In this document: piece after piece, positions 24,162 to 32,020 of the stretch | How positions within the stretch are numbered: position 1 is the first letter of the stretch | Layout: each line of letters starts with the position of its first letter | From: DASYXT01 sp035934555 | GTDB lineage: Bacteria; Verrucomicrobiota; Verrucomicrobiia; Limisphaerales; UBA8199 | Direction of reading: 5' to 3' | NCBI GenBank assembly: GCA_035934555.1 | Contig: DASYXT010000063.1 | Coordinates: 1-64,000, forward strand | Length of the DNA stretch: 64,000 bases | The notes under the pieces: model-generated | Database searches by the model: none | Seen by the model: the letters and a program-made list of their open reading frames with translations, nothing else | What the model was told of the DNA's origin: nothing | Made by a program: the position numbers and the translations under genes

Positions 24162-26711
24162 TCACAGTTTCTGGGCGATGCGTTCGAGCGTGTAGCATTC
24201 GATGTTGTCACCAAGTTGGAACTCGCCAAAACCCTCGATCCGAATGCCGCATTCCATACCCGCGCGCACCTCGTTCACTTCGTCCTGGAACCGCCGCAGC
24301 GATTGCGTTAAACCCTCGTAGATAACCTCTTTGCGCCGGCGCACGCGCACCTTGCCTTTGACAATGCGGCCGCTGGTCACCATGCAACCGGCCACCGGGT
24401 TACCCTTCGACAGCTCAAAAACCTTGCGCACTTCTGCCGCGCCGACGATCACGTCGCGCAAAACCGGATCGAGCAGACCGGCCATCGCCTCTTTCACCTG
24501 ATCGATCAATTCATAAATAATCGCGTAAAGCCGGATTTGGACGCCTTCGTGCTTGGCCTTATCTGCGACGCCGCTGTCAATCCGGGTGTGGAAACCCAGG
24601 ATGACGGCGTGTGAGGCTGACGCCAGGGCGACATCTGATTCCGTGATGGTGCCCACCGCACTATGGATGACCTCCAGCGCGACCTTGTCGGACTCGATCT
24701 TCTTCAACGCATCGACAATCGCCTCCACCGAGCCCTGGGTGTCAGCCTTGACGACGATTTTCAGAGTCTTGGAAGTGGTGGACTCGAGGTGCGCAAAAAG
24801 GTTTTCGAGCGTGACCTTCGCTCGCGGCTGTTCCTGGCCCAGTGCCTTGGCCTCCATGGCGCGCTGTTCGGCCAGATCGCGCGCCGCTTTCTCATCCTCC
24901 ACCACGCTGAACTCCAGCCCCGCTTCGGGCACCCCGTTTAACCCGAGCACCTTCACCGCTACGGACGGCCCGGCTTCCTTGAGCCGCTTGCCTTCCTCAT
25001 TAATCAACGCGCGCACGCGACCGTAAAACTGCCCGCAAATAATGATATCGCCGACGTGCAACGTGCCCTTGCGGACCAATACGGTCGCCGTTGGACCGCC
25101 AGGTTCGAGACCGGACTCGATCACGTTACCCTTGGCGCGCCGGTTGGGATTGGCCTTGAGTTCGAGCAAATCCGCCTGCAGCAGCAGCATCTCGATGAGT
25201 TTATCCACGCCCTGCTTGGTCAGTCCGGAAACCTCGACGAAGATCGTGTCGCCACCCCAATCGTCGGGCACCAGGCCTTTGTCCTGGAGTTGTTGGCGGA
25301 CTTTGAGCGAGTTGGCATTGGGATGATCCATCTTGTTCACCGCGACGAGAATGGGGACCTTCGCCGCGCGCGCATGGCTGAGCGCCTCGAGCGTTTGGGG
25401 CATCACCCCGTCATTGGCCGCTACCACCAGCACGACGATATCCGTAACATTAGCCCCCCGGGCCCGCATCGAGCTAAACGCGGCATGGCCGGGCGTATCC
25501 AGAAAAGTCACCTGCGCCAATTCGCCCTTACGTTCCGGGTGAGGAAAGGAAATGGTGTAAGCGCCAATGTGTTGGGTGATGCCGCCGGCCTCACCGGCCG
25601 CTACATTCGATTTGCGGATACCGTCCAGCAGTGTGGTTTTGCCGTGGTCCACATGCCCCATGATCGTGACCACCGGCGCGCGGGAAGTCAGCTCTTCCGG
25701 TTTGTCTTCGACATCCAGCTCCAGTTTCCTGACGGTGGCATGCACCAGGCCGCTGCCGCGCTCGCGCTTCTCGACCTCGAACCGATAACCGTAATTGTAA
25801 CAAACCTTCTGTGCGACCGTTTCGTCGATGGCCTGGTTGACGGTAGCGAACACGCCCAACTGCATCAGGTCCGCAATGATCTTAAACGGCTTTTGCTTCA
25901 GTTGCTCGGCCAATTCCCGTACCACAATCGGTGGCTTAATCGTTATCACTGGCGCATCCTGCGCTAACGCCGCTTTGCTCGGTTCGGCTTTACCCACCGG
26001 ACCCTTTTGGCCGGGCATCCTCAGCCCACCCGGAGCGGGCATACCTCTGACACTGCGCAGGTCACCACGTTTGTTGAACTCCCCACGCCGCGGCTCGGGT
26101 TGGCGTGCCGGACCTTTGGCTGGCGCGGGTTTTTCCGGCGGTTTGGCACCGGGTTTTGGGGGCAGATGAATAAAGCCGATTTTATCTCCGACCTTCGGGC
26201 CAGGCGGCGGAGGGGGCGGAGCTGGCGGTGCAACGGGTTCCGGAGGAGCCACCGGGGCCGGTGGTAGCGTCTTGGCGATTGGCTCGGGTGGCGCGACTGG
26301 TTCGGGCCGTTCCTCGACCGGGGACGGCGCCAATGCCTCCACCTTGTGCGTGGAAATGAGCTCAATCGGCGACGTTTCCGGTTCCAGCACGGCGGTTGCC
26401 GTCGCGCTGCCTACCTCCTGCATCTGCACCCCGATCGGCTCCGGCGGAATTTGGCTGGTAACCATCTCGATCGGTGCGGGAGCAACCTCAGGGGATGAGG
26501 TTGAGAGAACCGGCGCAGGCGGAGGCGCTACAGGGGTGGCGAGCTCAGGGTGGGCCTCTTTGAGCTTATCTTCGAGGTATTCAGCGGTAATCTTATCGAG
26601 TGAGCTCGAGGCGACCCGCGCGGCGGCAATGCCCAGTTCCTTGGCTTTGGACAGAACCTCTTTGTTCTCCAGACCAAGTTTCTTCGAAATATCGTAAATA
26701 CGAACGGGCAT
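24162..26711 (-). CDS. infB: translation initiation factor IF-2
   Basis: The 849-residue IF-2 begins with the IF2 N-terminal helical domain (MPVRIYDISKKLGLENKEVL). A long Pro/Ala/Glu-rich linker follows (about 50-235) with a run of prolines near 165. The second IF2_N element is VVRELAEQLKQKPFKIIADL. The GTPase domain has GHVDHGKTT (G1, about 352), DTPGHAAF (G3) and NKMD (G4). The later beta-barrel and C2 domains bind fMet-tRNA. It promotes initiator tRNA binding and subunit joining. It lies 86 bases after nusA in the same operon. Confidence 0.96.
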   Translation of the reverse strand: MPVRIYDISKKLGLENKEVLSKAKELGIAAARVASSSLDKITAEYLEDKLKEAHPELATPVAPPPAPVLSTSSPEVAPAPIEMVTSQIPPEPIGVQMQEVGSATATAVLEPETSPIELISTHKVEALAPSPVEERPEPVAPPEPIAKTLPPAPVAPPEPVAPPAPPPPPPGPKVGDKIGFIHLPPKPGAKPPEKPAPAKGPARQPEPRRGEFNKRGDLRSVRGMPAPGGLRMPGQKGPVGKAEPSKAALAQDAPVITIKPPIVVRELAEQLKQKPFKIIADLMQLGVFATVNQAIDETVAQKVCYNYGYRFEVEKRERGSGLVHATVRKLELDVEDKPEELTSRAPVVTIMGHVDHGKTTLLDGIRKSNVAAGEAGGITQHIGAYTISFPHPERKGELAQVTFLDTPGHAAFSSMRARGANVTDIVVLVVAANDGVMPQTLEALSHARAAKVPILVAVNKMDHPNANSLKVRQQLQDKGLVPDDWGGDTIFVEVSGLTKQGVDKLIEMLLLQADLLELKANPNRRAKGNVIESGLEPGGPTATVLVRKGTLHVGDIIICGQFYGRVRALINEEGKRLKEAGPSVAVKVLGLNGVPEAGLEFSVVEDEKAARDLAEQRAMEAKALGQEQPRAKVTLENLFAHLESTTSKTLKIVVKADTQGSVEAIVDALKKIESDKVALEVIHSAVGTITESDVALASASHAVILGFHTRIDSGVADKAKHEGVQIRLYAIIYELIDQVKEAMAGLLDPVLRDVIVGAAEVRKVFELSKGNPVAGCMVTSGRIVKGKVRVRRRKEVIYEGLTQSLRRFQDEVNEVRAGMECGIRIEGFGEFQLGDNIECYTLERIAQKL

Positions 26712-26797
26712 AAATCTCTAACGCTTCGGGCCGGTGTTGGCAGACAGCCTTCATAGGCATTGATCTTAACACCTGAAAAGTTCTTTAGCCAGCCACT

Positions 26798-28078
26798 TCA
26801 TCCGGGTACCTGAGCTTCACCGACTTTTAATGTGCGCCGGGCCGCTTCGGCCCGCGCGGCGTCCATAATCGCCCCCGCCTGATCTCCCAGTTCGGGAATC
26901 CCTGCCAGGTCGCTGACGTCCGCCTGCAATAAATCTTCCAGTCGTGTCAAACCGTGGTGGACCAGCACATCGGCCTGCTCCCGTGAAATTCCCGGAATGG
27001 CCGCCAGTTGCTCGACCGCTTCGGCCACCTTCTCCTCGAAACCCTTTGTCACGACTACTTCGGCTTCGATATCCACCTGCCACCCGGTCAGTTTCGACGT
27101 CAGCCGCGCGTTTTGGCCGCGCTTGCCGATGGCCAACGAAAGCTGGTCTTCGCTGACGGTTATCTTGACGCGTTTGTTGGCCTCGTCGATCGCGAACGCC
27201 TTCAGCTTGGCCGGCGCTAAAGCATTCGTGATGAAATTGCGGATGTTGGGGTCCCACCGGATGATATCGACCTTCTCATTATTGAGCTCGCGCACGATGT
27301 TCTTCACCCGCTGCCCGCGCAAACCCACGCAGGCGCCCACCGGATCGACCTTATCGTCCCGCGTCCAAACCGCCAGCTTGGTGCGGAAGCCTGGCTCCCG
27401 CGCAATCCCCTTTATCTCGATGGTGCCATCATTGATTTCAGACACCTCGAGCTGGAACAGCTTCAATACAAACCTCGGGTCCGACCGTGACAAAATAATC
27501 TCGGGCCCATGCGGTCCTTGTTCGACGGCTTTGACGTAACACCGGATGCGTTCACCGACCTGGTATTCCTCGGTAGGAACGCGCTCGCGATTGGGCAACA
27601 GGGCCTCGTAGCGGCCCAGATCGACCAGCACATCCGAGCGGTCGAACCGCCGCACGGTGCCGCTGATAATGTCACCCACTCGATCCTTGAATTCGGTGAA
27701 CACCAGCGCCTTTTCCGCCCGCCGGATTTGCATCATCAAGGCCTGCTTGGCATACTGTGCGGCAATACGTCCGAATCCTTCAGGCGTCACTTCTATTTCC
27801 AGCTCTTCACCGACCTGCGCATCCGGTTTAATGCGCCGTGCGTCAAAGACCGAGATTTGGTCGTGCTTGGAAATCACCTTCTCCGACACAATGAGCTTTG
27901 CGTAGGCGCGGATGTCACCGGTTTTCTGCTCGATGGCCACTCTTAACTCACGAGCCGGACCCACAGCCTTCTTGGCCGCCGAAAGTAACGCCTCCTGGAC
28001 GGCGCCGAGGAGGATATCACGGTTGATACCCTTCTCACGCTCCCAAAACTCTAATACAGCTAAAAAATCGGCGTTCAT
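26798..28078 (-). CDS. nusA: transcription termination/antitermination factor NusA
   Basis: The start is ATG 28078 (MNADFLAVLEFWEREKGINR). The 426-residue protein has the RNAP-binding N-terminal domain, an S1 domain (about 133-200, IISGTVRRFDRSDVLVDLGR) and two KH domains (DPVGACVGLRGQRVKNI and LSLAIGKRGQNARLTSKLTG). At the C-terminus is one helix-hairpin-helix-rich region (AAIPGISREQADVLVHHGLT). It modulates pausing, termination and antitermination. It heads the operon. The usual upstream gene rimP is absent here. The leader holds a promoter and a terminator-like hairpin (28115-28146). Confidence 0.95.
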   Translation of the reverse strand: MNADFLAVLEFWEREKGINRDILLGAVQEALLSAAKKAVGPARELRVAIEQKTGDIRAYAKLIVSEKVISKHDQISVFDARRIKPDAQVGEELEIEVTPEGFGRIAAQYAKQALMMQIRRAEKALVFTEFKDRVGDIISGTVRRFDRSDVLVDLGRYEALLPNRERVPTEEYQVGERIRCYVKAVEQGPHGPEIILSRSDPRFVLKLFQLEVSEINDGTIEIKGIAREPGFRTKLAVWTRDDKVDPVGACVGLRGQRVKNIVRELNNEKVDIIRWDPNIRNFITNALAPAKLKAFAIDEANKRVKITVSEDQLSLAIGKRGQNARLTSKLTGWQVDIEAEVVVTKGFEEKVAEAVEQLAAIPGISREQADVLVHHGLTRLEDLLQADVSDLAGIPELGDQAGAIMDAARAEAARRTLKVGEAQVPG

Positions 28079-28114
28079 ACGGCACTTCCTGGCGGTCGGT
28101 TCCTTCTGGGGAAC

Positions 28115-28146
28115 AAAAAAGTCGGCAGAGTTACTCTTCCGACTTT
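28115..28146 (-). terminator. intrinsic terminator / attenuator in the nusA leader
   Basis: On the minus strand AAAGTCGG, then A, AGAG, TAA, CTCT, G, then CCGACTTT form an 8+4 bp stem. TTTTTT then GTTC completes a classical intrinsic terminator. The hairpin ends 37 bases before the nusA ATG, and no minus-strand gene lies just upstream to be terminated, so it probably attenuates the nusA operon itself. Confidence 0.7.
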
Positions 28147-28187
28147 GGCGCGCTGGTAAAACCAGCAATCTTTACCGCTCTACTTCA

Positions 28188-28216
28188 AATTTAAGTTTCC
28201 CGTCAAAAACAGTCAA
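28188..28216 (-). promoter_or_regulatory. putative sigma-70 promoter of the nusA operon
   Basis: On the minus strand TTGACT (28216-28211), a 17-base spacer and TAAATT (28193-28188) match 5/6 and 4/6 of the sigma-70 consensus. Transcription would start near 28180, giving a leader of about 100 bases that includes the hairpin at 28118-28146. Predicted by eye. Confidence 0.45.
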
Positions 28217-28308
28217 GCCCTATCCTGCGCCATTTTCTCGAATGACGAGGAGGGCCGGAGCACGTGAAATTTTTTGCAATTTACCAGCAGCTATTCCAAG
28301 CTCAACGC

Positions 28309-28683
28309 ATGACACAGCCGCTTGCGCTCGTTCTGTATGAAAAATTACTGCCGGGCAGCCAGCTTGTCAACCGCCTCCAGGACCTTAATTACCGCGTGCA
28401 ACACCTGGCTGAGGCTGGCCGTCTGGTCGAGACCGCCCGCCAATGCAAGCCGATGCTGGTCCTGGCCGACCTGCAAAGCACCCGCAACGACGTGTGCGCC
28501 GCCCTGGCCACTCTCAAGCGCGAACCGGACACCACCCACCTGCCGGTGATTGCCTTCGCGGCTGATGATTCAGCCGAGCTGAAAGCTGCCGCCGAGCAAG
28601 CCGGCGTCACCCTTTTGGTTAGCGACACAGCTATTCTCAACCATTTGCCCGAATGCCTCCAACAAGCCCTGCAGGTGGATTAA
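28309..28683 (+). CDS. degenerate response-regulator receiver-like protein
   Basis: The protein is 124 residues from ATG 28309 (MTQPLALVLYEKLLPGSQL); the frame is also open from ATG 28264. The alternating pattern (LALVLYEK, VQHLAEAGRLVETA, PMLVLADLQSTRNDV, THLPVIAFAADDSAELKAAA, VTLLVSDTAI) follows the CheY fold. An Asp sits at the phosphorylation position in LVLADLQS. The early acidic pair and the late conserved Lys are missing, so it may not be phosphorylated in the usual way. It diverges from nusA. No kinase is adjacent. Function unknown. Confidence 0.6.
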   Translation: MTQPLALVLYEKLLPGSQLVNRLQDLNYRVQHLAEAGRLVETARQCKPMLVLADLQSTRNDVCAALATLKREPDTTHLPVIAFAADDSAELKAAAEQAGVTLLVSDTAILNHLPECLQQALQVD

Positions 28684-28685
28684 AA

Positions 28686-29528
28686 TCAAAAGTTGAAGTT
28701 GAAACTCAAGTTTCGCCCGTCGAGCTTAACCTGTTTCATTACTTCCCCGAAAATCGCCGTCTGGTCAGGAGTCAGCATCCCCTGCATATCGGTCTTAAAT
28801 TGCTCGATCATCTGCGCCATCGCCGCCGGGTCTCCCGTCGAGCCGTTCGATTGAAATAGCCCCTTCAGCTTAGCCTGGTCCTGATAGCTTTGCACCAGCC
28901 CATAAACCTGGCCGAACTGATCTGCGTCCAGGTTTAACGCGCCGTAAAGCAGACACGCCAGATTATCAGGCATGTCATTGGGGGCCGAGTCCGCGCCGGG
29001 ATTGGCCACATCGAGTTGCTTCGCCGCCCGGATCAGCGCCGGCAACTCCTCCAGTGCTTTGGTCTTCGCTGCTTCCAGCGCGGCTTTCTCGTCTGCCGAA
29101 ACGCTGCCCTCAGGCTGCTTGGAAAGGGCCATCAGCCGCCCCATCTTGCCGAATCCAGCCCAGACATACCTTGGGCTGGGATATTGATTGGTGATGTCGG
29201 CATCCGGAGCATTGGGCTGAGTGGCAAGTTGTTTGTACAGGCTCAGGCTTCGGGCGGCCTGTTCCCGCTCACTCAGCAGCCGGGCATTCTCTGCGTGTGC
29301 CTTGGCCAGCGCGCGAGTCAGTTCCTCGTGCTCGGCCAGCAGCGTCTGGACTTTGGCGCTGAGAACCCCCGGGGTTGACCCTTGAACGGCATCGGCTCGG
29401 TGGGGAGTTTTTTGTTCGAGATTTTGGAGCTGCGCGCGCAGCAGCGAGGTTTGCCGAGCCTGGTAAACAGCTAATCCGAGTGCGAGGATCACTATCGAGG
29501 CGAGCAAAGGTTTCGATAATCTTTTCAT
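28686..29528 (-). CDS. membrane-anchored coiled-coil protein, unknown
   Basis: The start is ATG 29528 (MKRLSKPLLASIVILALGLA); the frame extends to 29564. The 280-residue protein has one N-terminal membrane segment, and a coiled coil at about 30-105 (LRAQLQNLEQK, LLAEHEELTRALAKAHAENA). Then comes a YPSPRYVWAGFGKMGRLMAL element. The C-terminal helical region with MLTPDQTAIFGEVMKQV recalls the LTPxQ motif of Spy/CpxP-like proteins. It is probably periplasmic. It is convergent with the receiver-like gene, with a two-base gap between stop codons. I do not recognise a named family. Confidence 0.6.
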   Translation of the reverse strand: MKRLSKPLLASIVILALGLAVYQARQTSLLRAQLQNLEQKTPHRADAVQGSTPGVLSAKVQTLLAEHEELTRALAKAHAENARLLSEREQAARSLSLYKQLATQPNAPDADITNQYPSPRYVWAGFGKMGRLMALSKQPEGSVSADEKAALEAAKTKALEELPALIRAAKQLDVANPGADSAPNDMPDNLACLLYGALNLDADQFGQVYGLVQSYQDQAKLKGLFQSNGSTGDPAAMAQMIEQFKTDMQGMLTPDQTAIFGEVMKQVKLDGRNLSFNFNF

Positions 29529-29724
29529 GGCCACGGTGCCGTTGATCCCGATGAGCGCAACCACTCCGGCTCGCTCTCATTAAATCCTAGCCATGAATGA
29601 GCCGTTTTGACCAGTAAATTTAATGTCTGGTTCCTTCTGTTCGCTTCTGAGCGGTTCTGAATCGTTGGCCCAGTTTTCACCTAAACGACATGAAACTGTA
29701 ACGCGCCGCAGTTACGGCTTACGC

Positions 29725-31773
29725 ATGAAGAACATACTGATCCTGACAGCGGGATTCGGGGATGGGCACAACGCGGCGGCGCGGAATTTGCGGGATGCGT
29801 TGGAGCAGGTCGAACCGGGGGCGCAGGTCACCGTCGCAGACCTCTACGAGCGCAGCTACAAGCGGCTCAACACACTGGCGCGCAAGGCGTACCTTGGCGC
29901 GGTGCGCTACACGCCCAAACTGTGGGCCGGCGTCTTCAAAATGGTGGACAAAACGCCGTGGCTGGTGGACGGCCGCGGCCTGGGGCGGCTGCGCACGGCG
30001 CTGGGCGAGTTGCTCACCACCCTCCAGCCGGACTGCGTGGTCAGCACTTATCCCACTTACTCACAGGTGATTGAAAGCATGTTCGCCGATCATTGTGAAA
30101 AGCCGTTTCGGTTCATCACCATTATTACCGATGCGGGGTCGATCAATTCGGTTTGGTACCGCTCACCGAGCGATGCCTTTGTGGTGGCTGATGAGCCATC
30201 GGCGGCCGTGTTGCGGCGCGCCGGAATCGCCGGTGAAATTATTCATCCGCTTGGATTCCCGGTTAGCCCACGGTTTGCCGCGCCGTGCCAGGACCCGCCC
30301 CGGGAGCCCCGGGCCGGCACACCCTTCCGCGTGTTGTATGTGATCAATACCGGCAAGAAAAAGACCGGCAAAGCCATTGATCGGTTGATGGAAATCTCCG
30401 ATATCGAACTTACCGTCACGGTCGGCCGGCATTCCGAATTGAAAGAGAAGCTCGCCAAACGCGCGCTGCGATATGGCGAGCGCTTACGCGTCTTTGGGTG
30501 GACCAATCAAATGCCCGAACTGATGATGCGCAGCCACCTGGTTATCGGCAAAGCGGGCGGTGCATCGGTTCAGGAAGCGCTGGCAGCGCGCTGTCCGATG
30601 CTCGTCAACCAGGTCATCCCCGGGCAGGAAGAAGGCAACGCCAGGCTTATTGAACAATTGGGCGTCGGGGCGGTGGCCGACGGCCACAAGGAAGTCGCCC
30701 GCTGGGCCAAACGCGCCTGCGAGCATCATGGCCGGCTATGGCAGCAGTGGCGCCGGCGCCTGGAAGAAACCAGCCGACCGGACGCGTCCTTGTGCATCGC
30801 CCGCTTTGTCCTCGAACAATGCGCCCACGCCAACGACGCTCGCACACGCCCGGAGCGGTTTCCCAAAGCTGAAGCGGCGGCCTCAAAGCCCGCGCCCGAA
30901 CGCTCCGCCCCTCTTTTCTCCCGTCACCCCAAGCAGCCCCTGCTTTGCGATTTTCATATTCACACGAACTATTCCGACGGCAAGCTCACGGTGCCGGAGG
31001 TCGTGGATTTTTACGGGTCGCGCGGGTTCGACTGCATTTGCATTACCGACCACTGGACGGATCCGCGGCGGCTCATCGGCAAATTGTCGCGCCTGACGCC
31101 GTTCACGCTTAGCAACAATCAGGTTGAAGAGTACTTCGAGGTGATCGAACGCGAAGCACGCCGCGCCTTGCGCCGCTATGGCATGCTCGTCTTGACTGGC
31201 CTCGAGTTCAACAAAGACGGCCCCACCAGCCGCTCTTCGGCGCACCTGCTGGGGATCGACCTGGAGCTCCCTATTAGCCCGCGGTTGGACCTGCTGCAAA
31301 CCATCGAAGAAATCCATGCGCAGGGCGGCCTGGCCGTGGCGTCGCATCCGCACATCATGAAATCGGAGTGGGCGAAAGATACGCTGTACCTGTGGGAAAA
31401 TCAGGAGCGGTTTATTCCGGTGGTCGATGCGTGGGAAATCGCCAATCGCAATAACCTCTTCGCGCCGGTCAGCCTGAAGCGCCTGCCGTTCCTGGCCAAC
31501 AGTGATTTTCATAAGCCCAAACACATTTACTCGTGGAAAACGCTGCTGCAATGCCGCAAAGAGGTCGCCGCTATTAAAGAGTGCATCCGCAAGAACGACC
31601 GGGTCTCAATCACCTTGTATCGTGACGAGCTGGCCGAAGCCGCGATGGCACACGAAGCGGAGTCACAGGAACACATTCGCCGCCCGGAGTTGCAAGTTGA
31701 GGGGACTGGCGCGGAGCCGCGATCAACCTATGGCCCAGGCTTGCTCCTGGCGCCGGCGCTGCGAAGGAATTAG
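29725..31773 (+). CDS. MGDG-synthase-like glycosyltransferase fused to a PHP phosphoesterase
   Basis: The start is ATG 29725 (MKNILILTAGFGDGHNAAAR). The 682-residue protein has an N-terminal half (about 1-385) of the MGDG synthase / MurG-like GT-B type: GFGDGHNAAARNL, DCVVSTYPTYSQV, the donor-site region MMRSHLVIGKAGGASVQEA and ARCPMLVNQVIPGQEEGN. After a linker of about 25 residues comes a PHP domain (410-600): CDFHIHTNYSDGKL, ITDHW, ASHPH and NSDFHKPK, with the metal-binding His/Asp set present. PHP enzymes hydrolyse phosphate esters. The fusion suggests a glycolipid synthase with a coupled phosphatase, but the substrate is unknown. Confidence 0.8.
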   Translation: MKNILILTAGFGDGHNAAARNLRDALEQVEPGAQVTVADLYERSYKRLNTLARKAYLGAVRYTPKLWAGVFKMVDKTPWLVDGRGLGRLRTALGELLTTLQPDCVVSTYPTYSQVIESMFADHCEKPFRFITIITDAGSINSVWYRSPSDAFVVADEPSAAVLRRAGIAGEIIHPLGFPVSPRFAAPCQDPPREPRAGTPFRVLYVINTGKKKTGKAIDRLMEISDIELTVTVGRHSELKEKLAKRALRYGERLRVFGWTNQMPELMMRSHLVIGKAGGASVQEALAARCPMLVNQVIPGQEEGNARLIEQLGVGAVADGHKEVARWAKRACEHHGRLWQQWRRRLEETSRPDASLCIARFVLEQCAHANDARTRPERFPKAEAAASKPAPERSAPLFSRHPKQPLLCDFHIHTNYSDGKLTVPEVVDFYGSRGFDCICITDHWTDPRRLIGKLSRLTPFTLSNNQVEEYFEVIEREARRALRRYGMLVLTGLEFNKDGPTSRSSAHLLGIDLELPISPRLDLLQTIEEIHAQGGLAVASHPHIMKSEWAKDTLYLWENQERFIPVVDAWEIANRNNLFAPVSLKRLPFLANSDFHKPKHIYSWKTLLQCRKEVAAIKECIRKNDRVSITLYRDELAEAAMAHEAESQEHIRRPELQVEGTGAEPRSTYGPGLLLAPALRRN

Positions 31774-31792
31774 TGCAGGCGCAAACCTCGAT

Positions 31793-31894
31793 GGCGCGCG
31801 GGACTTTAGTCCGCATCAACATCCGAACGGAAAGTCGCTTGCCGAATGTTTTGTCGCCTCTAGGGCGTTGCTGCGGACTAAAGTCCCGCGCGCC
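31793..31894. repeat. palindromic repeat family A, copy 3
   Basis: GGCGCGCGGGACTTTAGT (31793-31810) pairs perfectly with 31877-31894, and the inner CCGCATCAAC / GTTGCTGCGG pairs with one mismatch. It lies 19 bases after the glycosyltransferase-PHP gene. Confidence 0.8.
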
Positions 31895-32020
31895 CGAGGA
31901 ATGCCGCTTGCGCGGCGGTTCGCCGGCGCTAATCTGTCTAGCATGAGCTCTTGTCAACCATCGTTTTCAACGCCTGCTCGTCAACGGTTCACGTCGAGCG
32001 CGGCTTTACAGATACCGTGC

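Noticed and set aside
31502..32020. N-terminal extension of the beta-propeller/phosphoesterase frame
   Set aside because: It overlaps the preceding glycosyltransferase-PHP gene and repeat A copy 3. A good signal peptide starts at 32021.
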